From assembly GCF_014649915.1 (NCBI RefSeq), contig NZ_BMTY01000010.1, positions 62,001-126,000 on the forward strand: a DNA stretch of 64,000 bases, read 5' to 3'. How positions within the stretch are numbered: the first letter of the stretch is position 1; every line of letters starts with the position of its first letter. The stretch is from Streptomyces toxytricini. Lineage in GTDB: Bacteria; Actinomycetota; Actinomycetes; Streptomycetales; Streptomycetaceae. Shown piece by piece: positions 41,073-49,273 of the stretch. Below the pieces are notes generated by a model that was not told the origin of the DNA, ran no database searches, and saw only the letters and a list, made by a program, of their open reading frames with translations. The translations under genes and the position numbers were made by a program.

Positions 41073-41561
41073 CTACCGGGCCAGCTTCTCCCCGCAGCGG
41101 GCGCAGAAGCGGGCCTCGGCGCCGGTGGCCATGCGGCCGCAGGCGGCGCACACCCGGTCCGCCAGGCACGCCGGTTCACCGGTGCCGCCCCCCGGTCCCG
41201 TGGTGATCCCGAGCGGCGGCCGGCGGCGGTGGGAGGTGGTGTACGTGAGCCCCTCGGCGCCGGCCCGCACCGAGCGCGTCGTACCGGCGGGCAGCCAGGC
41301 GACGGCTCCCGGCGCCAGCTCCACCGTCTGCTCCGGCGTGCGCAGTTCGCCCGAACCCGCGACCACGACGAGCAGCACGCCGAGGACCGTCTCCGTGTGC
41401 TCCCCGATGTCGGCCCCGGCCCCGAGCCGGACGAGGTTCGCGTCCAGGTCGCGGCCTGCACCGCCGAGCGCCCACAGGACGCGGATCTGACCCTCGCCGA
41501 CGGCGTCGGCGGGCGGCGGCGACGGCAGGAACACCGGCGTGCCCGGCGCGGACGACTCCAT
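41073..41561 (-). CDS. cupin-domain protein with C-terminal zinc ribbon
   Basis: 162 residues. A cupin barrel (LVRLGAGADIGEHTETVLGV, GELRTPEQTVELAPGAVAWL, PAGTTRSVRAG) is followed by a linker and a two-CxxC zinc ribbon CAACGRMATGAEARFCARCG. Only part of the usual cupin metal set is present. Such cupins often sense or bind small molecules. ATG at 41561 follows GGGAGAAG. It lies 107 bases downstream of the secreted-protein gene, separated by a strong hairpin. Confidence 0.8.
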   Translation of the reverse strand: MESSAPGTPVFLPSPPPADAVGEGQIRVLWALGGAGRDLDANLVRLGAGADIGEHTETVLGVLLVVVAGSGELRTPEQTVELAPGAVAWLPAGTTRSVRAGAEGLTYTTSHRRRPPLGITTGPGGGTGEPACLADRVCAACGRMATGAEARFCARCGEKLAR

Positions 41562-41615
41562 GGCTTCTCCCACTGCGAAGGGGTCATGCTGCTCGACGGT
41601 CACCACTATCGCAGC

Positions 41616-41654
41616 CCGCCGGCCCGGCGGGAGACCCCTCCACCGGGCCGGCGG
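41616..41654 (-). terminator. hairpin terminator after the secreted-protein gene
   Basis: CCGCCGGCCCGG (41616-41627) pairs perfectly with 41643-41654 over 12 bases with a 15-base loop; a shorter alternative CCCGCCG stem at 41615-41631 is nested in the left arm. Confidence 0.6.
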
Positions 41655-41668
41655 CGGGGCCGCGTGCG

Positions 41669-42781
41669 TCAGTTCTGCGGCTGGTAGGCCTGCTTGCTCG
41701 CGCAGGTCCACACCGTGGGCGTACCGAGGCCGTGCTCGTCGAGGATCGTCCCTCCGACGCGGTCGTCGTCCGTGACCGTCTGGGCGGCGCCGCGGCGGGG
41801 GCCGCTGCCGCCGGGCAGCGCGAGCACCGGGCCCGTGCCGGGCCAGTACGCGGGCTGCATGCCCTTCGGCCAGCCCTCGTCGTACGAGACCGCCCGGCCG
41901 ACCACCGCGCCGGTCTCGGGGCTGATGCCCGCCAGGGCGAGCTCGGCCTCGCCCGCCAGCCGGCCCGGCTCCGTCGGCAGGGCGTCGTAGGGCCGCTTCC
42001 AGGTCGCCGGGCGGTGGTGGGCCAGCTCGCGCCAGTTCTCGTACTCGTGTCCCACCACCCGGCCCCGGTTGTCGATCCCGGTGGCGATCACGTCGAAGGT
42101 CGGGTCCCCCTGGTTCCAGACCGGGAGGGAGTACGGCGGGTAGCCACCGGCGGGCCAGACCACCGGGTTGGCGCGGGTGGTCGTCTCGTCGGTCACCGGG
42201 TCGTAGGACTGGCCGAAGACGTGGCCCAGGATGTCGCCGCGCTTGTTGACGGCGTTCACCGAGACCTTGCTGTTCGGCAGGGCGTCGTCCGGGAGCGGGA
42301 GTTCGCGGACGACCCGGCCGGCGGCCCATTCCCTGCCGATGCCGTTCTCGCTGGTGGCCATCCGGCCGCCCTCGTTGACGGCTGCGGACGCGTCGTCTGC
42401 CGTGCCGGTCAGCAGCCGCACGGCCGAGTCGCCCGGCCGGTAGCTGAAGGCGGCGGCGTCGTCGAAGCCGCGCCGCAGCGTGCCGACCATCAGCCCGCTG
42501 TCGCCGACCGACGTGACGCTGCCGCCCGTCCAGCCGTCGGGCAGCGGCACCGCGTGGACGGCGGCGCCCTTCCAGTACACGGGCACGCTCCGACTGGTGC
42601 CCACCGCCAGGTCGCCGCGCCCGAAGTCGTACACGGTTCCGCGGTCGCCCGCCGGGCCGGAGGGCAGTGCGTCGAGACTGCGGATCTCCGGTGTGCAGCC
42701 GGTCGCGCCGGCGGGTGCGGCGGCCGTGACGAGCCCGGCGACGGCGGCGGCCGCGGCAACTGCCGCGGTGGTCTTCCTCAT
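41669..42781 (-). CDS. secreted HAF-repeat-like protein
   Basis: 370 residues with a Sec signal peptide (MRKTTAAVAAAAAVAGLVTA, cleavage after AGA near 26). The mature part has repeated modules with the pattern V-x-x-x-x-x-G-x-x-V-G (GDSGLMVGTLR, NKRGDILGHVF, DNRGRVVGHEY, TGAVVGRAVSY, DDRVGGTILDE), each followed by a VWP or AYWPG-like turn, which resembles HAF-type extracellular repeats forming a beta propeller. Role unknown. ATG at 42781 follows GGGGGAAG. Confidence 0.8.
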   Translation of the reverse strand: MRKTTAAVAAAAAVAGLVTAAAPAGATGCTPEIRSLDALPSGPAGDRGTVYDFGRGDLAVGTSRSVPVYWKGAAVHAVPLPDGWTGGSVTSVGDSGLMVGTLRRGFDDAAAFSYRPGDSAVRLLTGTADDASAAVNEGGRMATSENGIGREWAAGRVVRELPLPDDALPNSKVSVNAVNKRGDILGHVFGQSYDPVTDETTTRANPVVWPAGGYPPYSLPVWNQGDPTFDVIATGIDNRGRVVGHEYENWRELAHHRPATWKRPYDALPTEPGRLAGEAELALAGISPETGAVVGRAVSYDEGWPKGMQPAYWPGTGPVLALPGGSGPRRGAAQTVTDDDRVGGTILDEHGLGTPTVWTCASKQAYQPQN

Positions 42782-42861
42782 TGGTGCTTCCCCCCGATCA
42801 CGATGCGGACGGGCTCCATACTGCCGGGCAGCCGGCCGGAATGCGGAGCCCCCACTTGCGG

Positions 42862-43602
42862 TCAGCGGACCGGGTCCCGGGCCTCTCCGGGGGCGGCGTC
42901 CGCCGGGGAGGCCTGCCACGGAGGACCGGTCCGGGCCTCGGTCCACGCGGCGAGGGCGTCGCCGTCGACGCACACGATGTCGCAGGCGGCGGCGTACTCC
43001 GCGGCCGGCGCCGTGAAGTCGCTGGTGGTGACGACGACGGCCACATCGGCCTCGTGCACGGCGAAACACGTCCCGCCGAACCGCTGGAGGTCCTGTGAGC
43101 CGACCCGGTGGCCCTCGCCGTAGTGCTTGCACTGGACCACCACGCGCCGGCCCTCCGGCGTCGTGGCGATCACGTCGGCCCCCAGGTCGCCGGCACCGCC
43201 CACCACCTCCACCTGGGTGCAGCCGTCGCGGGCGCACAGCGCGGCGACCGCGTGCTCGAAGCCGTCGGCGTCCACCGCCCCGTGGTCCAGCGCGTCGGCG
43301 CCCACCTCCGGGAGCGCGGGGGCCGGCTCCGGCTCTCCCGGGGCCCCGGCAGCCGGAGGGACGGCCGGCGGACGGGGCCCGGGAGCCACGCTCCACCGGG
43401 CCAGGGCCACTCCCGCCGCCAGCGTGGCCATCGTGAGGATCGGCATCAGGGGCACGCCGCCTCCCGCCCCCGCGGCCGTCCTGACGAAGAGGGCCGCCCC
43501 GCCCACGCAGATCGCCACCAGCCCGACGGCCAACACGACGTCACGGCCCACCGATGCCGCACCGCCGCCCCCGTCCCTCCGGCGCCCTCCCGATGCCGCC
43601 AT
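42862..43602 (-). CDS. membrane-anchored Mrr-like restriction endonuclease
   Basis: 246 residues. Two N-terminal membrane segments (about 20-42 and 50-70), an acidic/Pro linker, then an Mrr_cat nuclease domain: FEHAVAALCARDGC, the PD-(D/E)xK site GADVIATTPEGRRVVVQCKH, and later VVVTTSDFTAPAAEYA. Mrr enzymes cut methylated or foreign DNA; the membrane anchor suggests action at the cell boundary (inference). ATG at 43602 follows GGGGAGGAG. No methyltransferase partner is adjacent. Confidence 0.83.
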   Translation of the reverse strand: MAASGGRRRDGGGGAASVGRDVVLAVGLVAICVGGAALFVRTAAGAGGGVPLMPILTMATLAAGVALARWSVAPGPRPPAVPPAAGAPGEPEPAPALPEVGADALDHGAVDADGFEHAVAALCARDGCTQVEVVGGAGDLGADVIATTPEGRRVVVQCKHYGEGHRVGSQDLQRFGGTCFAVHEADVAVVVTTSDFTAPAAEYAAACDIVCVDGDALAAWTEARTGPPWQASPADAAPGEARDPVR

Positions 43603-43685
43603 CCCGGCTCCTCCCCTCGCGGCCTGCACGTCTTCCTCGTCTGGACGCCGACCACCGCCTTCAAACGCCCCGGCGGGCGCAGGAG

Positions 43686-44003
43686 TCAGGGACTCCCCTC
43701 GGCGCCGAGCAGGTCGAGGAGGCCGGGGAAGCGCTGCTCGACGTCGGCGCGGCGCAGGGTGGCCATGCGGCTGTTGCCGCGGTCCACCTGGCGGATCAGC
43801 CCCGCCTCGCGCAGGACGCGGAAGTGGTGGGTGAGGGTCGCCTTCGACACGGGCAGCGCGAACGAGGCGCAGGTGCGGGCGGTCCCGTCGGGCGCGGTGG
43901 CCAGTTCGCGGACCACCGTCCGGCGGAGCGGGTCGGCGAGGGCGGCGAGGACTCTGCCGAGCTCCATCTCGGCGGCCTCCGGGTGGCCTTCGGTATCCGG
44001 CAC
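43686..44003 (-). CDS. ArsR-family winged-helix repressor
   Basis: 105 residues: MELGRVLAALADPLRRTVVR, ALPVSKATLTHHFRVLREAG and LIRQVDRGNSRMATLRRADV give the ArsR helix-turn-helix and wing. There is no metal-binding CxC in the usual helix, so a non-metal signal is likely. GTG at 44003 follows GAAGGAGG. Divergent from the antibiotic-biosynthesis monooxygenase gene; twin palindromes in the gap are its probable operators. Confidence 0.87.
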   Translation of the reverse strand: MPDTEGHPEAAEMELGRVLAALADPLRRTVVRELATAPDGTARTCASFALPVSKATLTHHFRVLREAGLIRQVDRGNSRMATLRRADVEQRFPGLLDLLGAEGSP

Positions 44004-44046
44004 GGGCTGCAGCCTCCTTCTCGCGGGTGTTTGGGCACGCACCGAA

Positions 44047-44112
44047 AGGTACGGGTTGCATCGTACCTGGAAGATCGTTAGCGTCCTCGGAGGTACGAAC
44101 ACAGCCGTACCT
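44047..44112 (+). promoter_or_regulatory. promoter with twin 22-bp operators upstream of the ABM monooxygenase
   Basis: Two copies of AGGTACG-N8-CGTACCT, at 44047-44068 and 44091-44112, centres 44 bases apart (about four helical turns). Between them a clear promoter: TTGCAT (44056-44061), 17 bases, TAGCGT (44079-44084). The first operator covers the -35 and the second the transcription start region, ideal for repression by the divergent ArsR protein. Confidence 0.8.
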
Positions 44113-44163
44113 CCGTCGCGTCGGCCGTCCTCGCGCGGTCGAACGCCTTCCCGGGGAGCACCC

Positions 44164-44484
44164 ATGAACCAGCCGCCCGTCACCCTCGTCGGCACCGCCC
44201 GTCCGCGCCCGGAGCGCGCCGCGGAGCTGAAGGACCTGCTGCTGTCCTTCGTCGGACCCACCAGGGAGGAGCCGGGCTGCCTGGAGTACCACTTCCACGA
44301 GGACCGCGACCGTCCGGGCGTGTTCGTCTTCTACGAGGCGTGGCGCTCGCAGGCGGACCTCGACGCCCACCTCGCCCTGCCGCACCTCCGCGACTTCCGG
44401 GCGCGGCGCATGGAGTACCTCGAAACCGACTTGGAGGTCAGCTTCCTCACGATGCACAGCCCCTACGGGCACCGCCCGTCCTGA
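44164..44484 (+). CDS. antibiotic biosynthesis monooxygenase (ABM)/YgiN-like protein
   Basis: 106 residues with the dimeric ferredoxin-like ABM fold: VTLVGTARPRPERAAELKDL, REEPGCLEYHFHEDRDRPGV and FVFYEAWRSQADLDAHLALP then HLRDF. Members oxidise quinols or small aromatics without a cofactor or act in aldehyde and ROS stress. ATG at 44164 follows GGGAGC. Regulated, by layout, by the divergent ArsR gene through the twin operators. Confidence 0.88.
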   Translation: MNQPPVTLVGTARPRPERAAELKDLLLSFVGPTREEPGCLEYHFHEDRDRPGVFVFYEAWRSQADLDAHLALPHLRDFRARRMEYLETDLEVSFLTMHSPYGHRPS

Positions 44485-44597
44485 CCCCGTTTGGGCGCGG
44501 GGCGCGGCGGGAGCCGCCGGCGGGAGCGCATGGGCGGTGCCGGCGCGGGCACCAGCGGGTGCGGGAGCGACCGTTCCGCGGTGACGAGGGGGTTGGC

Positions 44598-44891
44598 ATG
44601 GCGAGGACCGGACTGACGGCGCGTGAGGCGGCGGCATGGGAGCAGTTGGCGGCGCAGCTGTCCGACGCGGACGCGGCCACGCCGCCCGCCCGCACCCCGG
44701 ACACGGGCCGGCACCGGGCGCGGCTGGCGGTCGCGGCGGCGCTGCTGCCCACCGCACTGCTGCTGCTCGTCGCGGGCAGCGCGACGGGTTCCGGTGCCCT
44801 GGCGTGGGGCGGTGTGACCGCCTGGATCGGCGCGGTCCTCACCGTCTCCCACGTCCTCGGCCACGGACCCCGGCTGCCCTGGCGCCCCTGA
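44598..44891 (+). CDS. small membrane protein, DUF3040-like
   Basis: 97 residues: an amphipathic start (GLTAREAAAWEQLAAQLSDA) then two membrane segments (about 47-65 and 70-88). The arrangement resembles DUF3040 proteins of actinobacteria, though the match is loose. ATG at 44598 with GGGGG about 8 bases upstream. Function unknown. Confidence 0.6.
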   Translation: MARTGLTAREAAAWEQLAAQLSDADAATPPARTPDTGRHRARLAVAAALLPTALLLLVAGSATGSGALAWGGVTAWIGAVLTVSHVLGHGPRLPWRP

Positions 44892-44927
44892 TCGGCAACG
44901 GCCGCCGGGCGTCCCGCGCTCATGCGC

Positions 44928-45470
44928 TCAGGGGCGGTCCAGGCCCCACGTCTGGAGGGAGAAGGGCCGGCCCTTCTCCTCGCCCTCGATCAGCGGCACG
45001 TCCAGCAGCCTGAAGCCCGCCCTGGTGGCGACGCCGACGCTGGCGGCGTTCTCCGCCTCCAGCTCCAGGATCACCCGCTCGACGCCGAGTTCCTCGAACG
45101 CGTACGCGGCCATCACCCGCACCGCCCGCGCCGCCAGCCCCTGCCCGCGGTGCGCCGGGCCGACCGCGTAGCCGATCTCCGTGCCCTCGGGCGCGCGCCG
45201 CAGCATGATCTCGCCGAGCGGTGCGCCGCCGTCCACGGTGATCGCGAGCAGGATCGTCGTACCCTCCGCGCGCAGTTTCCGGTCCCGCTCCAACCGTGCG
45301 CGGGCGGCTTCCGCGTCGAAGGGGGAGACGATGGGCGTCCAGTACGCGATGTCGGGGTGGTCGAACAGCTCCGGCATCGCGGCCAGGTCGTCCTCCGTCC
45401 AGTCCCGCAGGACGAGTCCCTCCCCCCGCAGCTCCATGCGCTCGGGAAAGGACGACGTGGTGCCGCTCAT
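44928..45470 (-). CDS. GNAT family N-acetyltransferase (RimJ/RimL-like)
   Basis: 180 residues. Start LVLRDWTEDDLAAMPELFDH, acetyl-CoA motif A EIGYAVGPAHRGQGLAARAV near 105, then ELGVERVILELEAENAASVG and VATRAGF. This is the Acetyltransf_3 branch that acetylates protein N-termini or small amines. Substrate cannot be read. ATG at 45470 follows CAAGGAGGG. Converges on the small membrane protein gene 36 bases away. Confidence 0.87.
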   Translation of the reverse strand: MSGTTSSFPERMELRGEGLVLRDWTEDDLAAMPELFDHPDIAYWTPIVSPFDAEAARARLERDRKLRAEGTTILLAITVDGGAPLGEIMLRRAPEGTEIGYAVGPAHRGQGLAARAVRVMAAYAFEELGVERVILELEAENAASVGVATRAGFRLLDVPLIEGEEKGRPFSLQTWGLDRP

Positions 45471-45860
45471 GCTGGGGCCCTCCTTGGCCTGCGGTGTGGG
45501 ACGAGGCAGGATAACCGCGGCCGGGCCGGAACCTGTTGCCGTTTTCCCCGCGGGCCTGCCGGCCGCCGGGAGCGGTCGCCGTGCGCAATGCAAGGGCGCC
45601 CGGGCGCACGCTGTGCGGAGGTGCGCCGCCGCCGCTGCCGCCCGCGCTGCCCGTCGAGGAGGACATGCCCGGACCCCGGCAGATCGCCGGGGACGGCTTG
45701 GGACGCACCGTACTGACGGCGCGGTGCCCGAAGGAGTGCGGCACCGTTCGGCAACGTCGAGGGGGTGCTGCGCGACAACCCGCCGCGCGGGTGGCCGCGG
45801 CGCGTGAGTCCTGCCGTACCGGGTAGGAGCCGGGACAGCCGAGTGACGAGAGGTGTCGAC
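45471..45860. other. intergenic region between divergent GNAT and VOC genes
   Basis: 390 bases. A frame starting ATG 45664 behind GAGGAGGAC reads 54 residues to 45826 but resembles no family and is Arg-rich in a way typical of off-frame translation; I do not call it. Otherwise nothing seen. Confidence 0.45.
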
Positions 45861-46235
45861 GTGATTCGAAAGCTGCAAGCGGTCGCACTGGACTGCGACG
45901 ACCCGGTCCGGCTCGCGCGCTTCTACGCGGAGCTGCTCGGGGGCCGTGTCGTCGAGGACCCGGAGGACCCCGACTGGCTGGAGGTGCACGGCTTCGAGGG
46001 GACGCCCCTCGCCTGCCAGCGGGTGGACGGCTACCGGCCGCCCGAATGGCCCGGGCAGCAGCGGCCGCAGCAGGTCCACCTCGACTTCGACGTGGACGAC
46101 CTCGACGGCGAGGAGAAGCGTGCGCTGGCCCTCGGCGCGACCCTGCTGGAGCGGACGGACCAGGTCCGCCCGGAGGCCAACTGGCGTGTCTACGCCGACC
46201 CGGCCGGCCACCCGTTCTGCCTCTGCCTCCACTGA
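45861..46235 (+). CDS. VOC-family protein (glyoxalase-like)
   Basis: 124 residues: KLQAVALDCDDPVRLARFYA then ELLGGRV, DPDWLEVHG, QVHLDFDVDDLDGEEKRALA, LGATLLERTDQVRPEANWRV and YADPAGHPFCLCL. This is the Glyoxalase_6-like group common in actinobacteria; ligand unknown. GTG at 45861 follows GAGAGG at ideal spacing; an upstream GTG at 45843 would add six residues. Confidence 0.83.
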   Translation: MIRKLQAVALDCDDPVRLARFYAELLGGRVVEDPEDPDWLEVHGFEGTPLACQRVDGYRPPEWPGQQRPQQVHLDFDVDDLDGEEKRALALGATLLERTDQVRPEANWRVYADPAGHPFCLCLH

Positions 46236-46277
46236 CGCAGGCGCACCCGCCACGCCGCAGGCAGGCCGCAGCACCGC

Positions 46278-46874
46278 TCAGGCGGCGGGGCCGGGCGCCG
46301 GCCGGCGGCGCCGCGGGGCGGTGTCCAGGACGGCCCACAGGCGCCGGCCGTCCTCCCCGGTGTCCGTGCCGACGGCGCAGGTCGCGGCCAGGGCGGCGAC
46401 CTGCGCGAGCACACCGTCGTCCGGCGCGCCGGGCACATGCCCGAGAACGGCCACGAGGATCTTCCCCTCCTGGTCGCCCAGGTGCACCGACAGCCGCTTC
46501 CCGCCGTCCGCGACCGCTGCCCCGACGAGGGCCCGTACCACCTGCTCCACGTCCCCCTCGCAAGCGCCCGCGTACCCCCAGCCGCGCACCGCCTCCACGA
46601 CCTGGCGGGCCGCCTTGCCCGCCGCCCACCGGTCGGCGCGGAACGCGAGCGCCGCCGTGCGCCGGTTGCGGACCACCATCCGCGGACGGACCGGCACCGC
46701 CACCTCCTTCGGCTTCGCGGCGGGCTGCGGACGCGGCGCCTCCACCGGCTTCTTCTGCGGTGGCGGCGTCTTCGGCGGGTGGGTCGGCGGCAGCTTGGGC
46801 CCCCTGGCCTCGGGACTGGTCAACTCGGCCTCCTCGCAACAGGGAACAGGCAGACGGAACAGCGCGTCCCTCAT
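46278..46874 (-). CDS. hypothetical protein with a degenerate GHKL-ATPase-like C-terminus
   Basis: 198 residues. A disordered Pro/Lys-rich middle (KLPPTHPPKTPPPQKKP) precedes RPRMVVRNRRTAALAFRADR and DVEQVVRALVGAAVADGGKR then LSVHLGDQEGKILVAVLGHV. The order of strands and helix recalls the anti-sigma-like HATPase_c proteins of Streptomyces (helix with the N-box, then G-K-x-L strand), but the N-box Asn is not evident. That reading is inference. ATG at 46874; a weak ribosome site. Confidence 0.6.
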   Translation of the reverse strand: MRDALFRLPVPCCEEAELTSPEARGPKLPPTHPPKTPPPQKKPVEAPRPQPAAKPKEVAVPVRPRMVVRNRRTAALAFRADRWAAGKAARQVVEAVRGWGYAGACEGDVEQVVRALVGAAVADGGKRLSVHLGDQEGKILVAVLGHVPGAPDDGVLAQVAALAATCAVGTDTGEDGRRLWAVLDTAPRRRRPAPGPAA

Positions 46875-47190
46875 CCTGGCACGCCGCGGCCCCGACACCG
46901 CCCCGGTACGGCCCGAAGGGCCGATCGGCGTCGCGCCGCCCCTGCGGCGGACGGCCGTGCACCACCCGGCCGGCGGTCCCGGCAAACGCCGTGGTGACGG
47001 ATTCCCGCGATCCGCCCCGGCTTTGTTCCCGGCGCCCCTGCCGCCGCCGGTGATCCTGCGTAGCCTTGGGGCCGTTCGCAGGCGGCCGCCCTCCGCCGAG
47101 CCGGCCCGGTCGACACGACCCGCCCGGACCCGCCCGGGGCTGCCGTACGAGCCCGGTTCCCTTTGCCGTCCTCACGCCAGGAGCTGCCGC
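46875..47190. other. intergenic region upstream of the amidohydrolase
   Basis: 316 bases between divergent genes. A TAGCCT at about 47060 may be a -10 box for the amidohydrolase. No coding frame or RNA gene seen. Confidence 0.4.
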
Positions 47191-48156
47191 ATGTCCACAC
47201 CCACCGGTCTGATCGACGTCCACCACCACGCCGTGCCGCCCCTGTACGCCGAGGCCCTCGGCGACCGGAAGGCGATTCCGGGCGTCGACTACCCGGACTG
47301 GACCCCCGAGCAGAGCCTGGAGGTGATGGACGCGCACGGGATCGCGGCGGCCGTCCTGTCCATCACCGCCCCGGGCGTCACCTTCCTCGACGGCCCGGAC
47401 GCCCCCAAGATGGCCCGCGGGGTCAACGAATACCTGGCCGGACTGGTCCGCGAGCACCCGACCCGGTTCGGGGCCTTCGCGATCCTCCCGCTGCCCGACG
47501 TGGCCGCTGCCCGCGAGGAACTCCGCTACTCCATGGACGAGTTGGGCCTGGACGGCGCGGGGCTGCTGACTTCGTACGGACGCCGCTACCTCGGCGACCC
47601 GGAGTTCGAGCCGCTGCTCGCGGAGATCGCCGAGCGGGGAGCGGCCGTCCACGTCCACCCCGCCACCCCGCCGAGCCGCGACCTGGAGACCTTCGGCCTG
47701 CCCGCGTCCCTCTACGAGTTCACCTTCGAGACGACCCGCACCGCAGCGAGCCTGCTCTTCAACGGCGTCCTCGACCGGCTGCCCGACCTGAGGCTCATCC
47801 TGTCGCACGCGGGCGGCACCCTGCCGTTCCTGGCCCGCCGGCTCACCCACGGCCCCACCATCGGCGCGTACCTGAAGGACCGCGTCCCCGCGGACGTCAT
47901 CGGCGCGCTGGGCCGGCTGCACTACGACATCGCCATGTCCGCCCACGAGTTCGCGCTGCCCGCACTGACGCGCCTCGCCGGCCCTGGCCACATCCTCTAC
48001 GGCAGCGACTACCCCTTCATGCCCGCCTCCCACACCGCGGAGAACACGGCCGGCTTCGCCGCGTACGACGGATGGACGGATGCCGAGCGCGCCGACGTGG
48101 GCCGGACGAACGCCCTCCGGCTGCTCCCCGCCCTGGCCGCCCGCCTCGCCGCCTAG
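47191..48156 (+). CDS. amidohydrolase 2-family protein (ACMSD-like)
   Basis: 321 residues. Metal-binding IDVHHHAVPP at the start, GAAVHVHPATPP with the second His set near 150, LILSHAGGTLPF near 205 and YGSDYPF with the catalytic Asp near 270. This is the TIM-barrel group that includes aminocarboxymuconate semialdehyde decarboxylase and resorcylate decarboxylases, so it is probably a Zn-dependent decarboxylase or hydrolase of an aromatic acid. ATG at 47191 follows CAGGAG. Confidence 0.87.
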   Translation: MSTPTGLIDVHHHAVPPLYAEALGDRKAIPGVDYPDWTPEQSLEVMDAHGIAAAVLSITAPGVTFLDGPDAPKMARGVNEYLAGLVREHPTRFGAFAILPLPDVAAAREELRYSMDELGLDGAGLLTSYGRRYLGDPEFEPLLAEIAERGAAVHVHPATPPSRDLETFGLPASLYEFTFETTRTAASLLFNGVLDRLPDLRLILSHAGGTLPFLARRLTHGPTIGAYLKDRVPADVIGALGRLHYDIAMSAHEFALPALTRLAGPGHILYGSDYPFMPASHTAENTAGFAAYDGWTDAERADVGRTNALRLLPALAARLAA

Positions 48157-48217
48157 ACCCGGTCGGGCCCGCGGGCGGCCTCTGTCGGGCCGTCAGCCAG
48201 GCCGGTCCTCCGCCCCG

Positions 48218-49273
48218 TCAGCCGCCGTCGTCAGCCGGGCCGCCCCGGTGCGGGCGGACCCCGCGCAGGTCCGAGTCGGCGAGGGGCTCGAGCGTGCCGC
48301 GGGTGTCCAGCCGGTACAGCAGCGCCACGGCCGGTCCGATGAGCAGGAGGGCGACGAGGCTGACAAGCGACAGCCACGCCAGGGTCTGGGGGTCGCCCGC
48401 GGCGTCCGCCACCGTGAGGGAGGTGGGGATGAGGTAAGGGCGCTGCGCGAGGCCCCAGGCGAACACGGCCGTCCCGACGGCCGCGACGGCGCCGAAGCGG
48501 GCCCACCGCGCCCTGCCCCGCAGGACGAGCAGTCCGGTGGCGGCGAGGGAGGCGGCAGAGGCGGCGGCGAGGGCGAGGCCCGCGCCGCGGGTGAGGCCCT
48601 GCCAGACGTGCGGGGCGTCGCTGCGGGTGGCGAGGAGCACACCGCACGCGGTGACGGCGACGGCGCCGAGGGCGACCAGCGCGCGGAGCCGGAAGTAGCC
48701 GACGAGGTCCGGGGCCTCGAAGCGGGCGGCGTCGGCGGTCAGGAACACGGCGCCGAGGAGGGCGGTCTCCGCGACGGTGAACAGCCCGAACGCCAGCGGG
48801 GCGGGTCCGGCCCAGACATGCGCCGCGGCCTCGGTACCCGGTGCGGCCCGCCCGGAGGCGATGCCTCCGACGGCCACGCCGAGGCAGAACGGCGTCAGCA
48901 GCGAGGCACCGGCGAAGGCGGCACCGTACAGGCGCCGGCGGGACAGCCGCCGGACGGGCTTGCGCAGCGCGAAGCCGGCCCCGCGCACGACCATGCCGAG
49001 GGCGGCCAGGGCGAGCGGGAGCCACATCGCGGTGAACACCGTCTGGAAGAGCACGGGGAAGCCGGTCCACATCAGGACCAGGACGAAGACCAGCCAGACG
49101 TTGTTGACCTCCCAGACGGGGGCCATGGCGTGGTCGATGAGCCGACGCGGGCGCCGTCCGCGCGCGGCCCCTCCGGCCGCCAGGTCCCAGAACCCGGCGC
49201 CGTAGTCGGCTCCGCCGGCGCAGGCGTACGCGGTCACCGCGAGCAGCAGCACGAAGGCGACGAGCCCGGCCAT
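48218..49273 (-). CDS. cydB: cytochrome bd quinol oxidase subunit II
   Basis: 351 residues with about eight to nine membrane helices. Recognisable CydB elements: ADYGAGFWDLAAGG near 23, IDHAMAPVWEVNNVWLVFVL near 46, and WLSLVSL near the C-terminus. CydB supports the haem-bearing subunit and binds quinone. The ATG at 49273 overlaps the cydA stop (TGATG), or GTG at 49276 may be used, so the two are coupled. No cydCD genes follow; the transporter needed for assembly must be elsewhere. Confidence 0.92.
   Translation of the reverse strand: MAGLVAFVLLLAVTAYACAGGADYGAGFWDLAAGGAARGRRPRRLIDHAMAPVWEVNNVWLVFVLVLMWTGFPVLFQTVFTAMWLPLALAALGMVVRGAGFALRKPVRRLSRRRLYGAAFAGASLLTPFCLGVAVGGIASGRAAPGTEAAAHVWAGPAPLAFGLFTVAETALLGAVFLTADAARFEAPDLVGYFRLRALVALGAVAVTACGVLLATRSDAPHVWQGLTRGAGLALAAASAASLAATGLLVLRGRARWARFGAVAAVGTAVFAWGLAQRPYLIPTSLTVADAAGDPQTLAWLSLVSLVALLLIGPAVALLYRLDTRGTLEPLADSDLRGVRPHRGGPADDGG

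Noticed and set aside
45664..45826. Small plus-strand frame behind GAGGAGGAC
   Set aside because: Good ribosome site, but the 54-residue product looks like off-frame translation and no family is recognisable.
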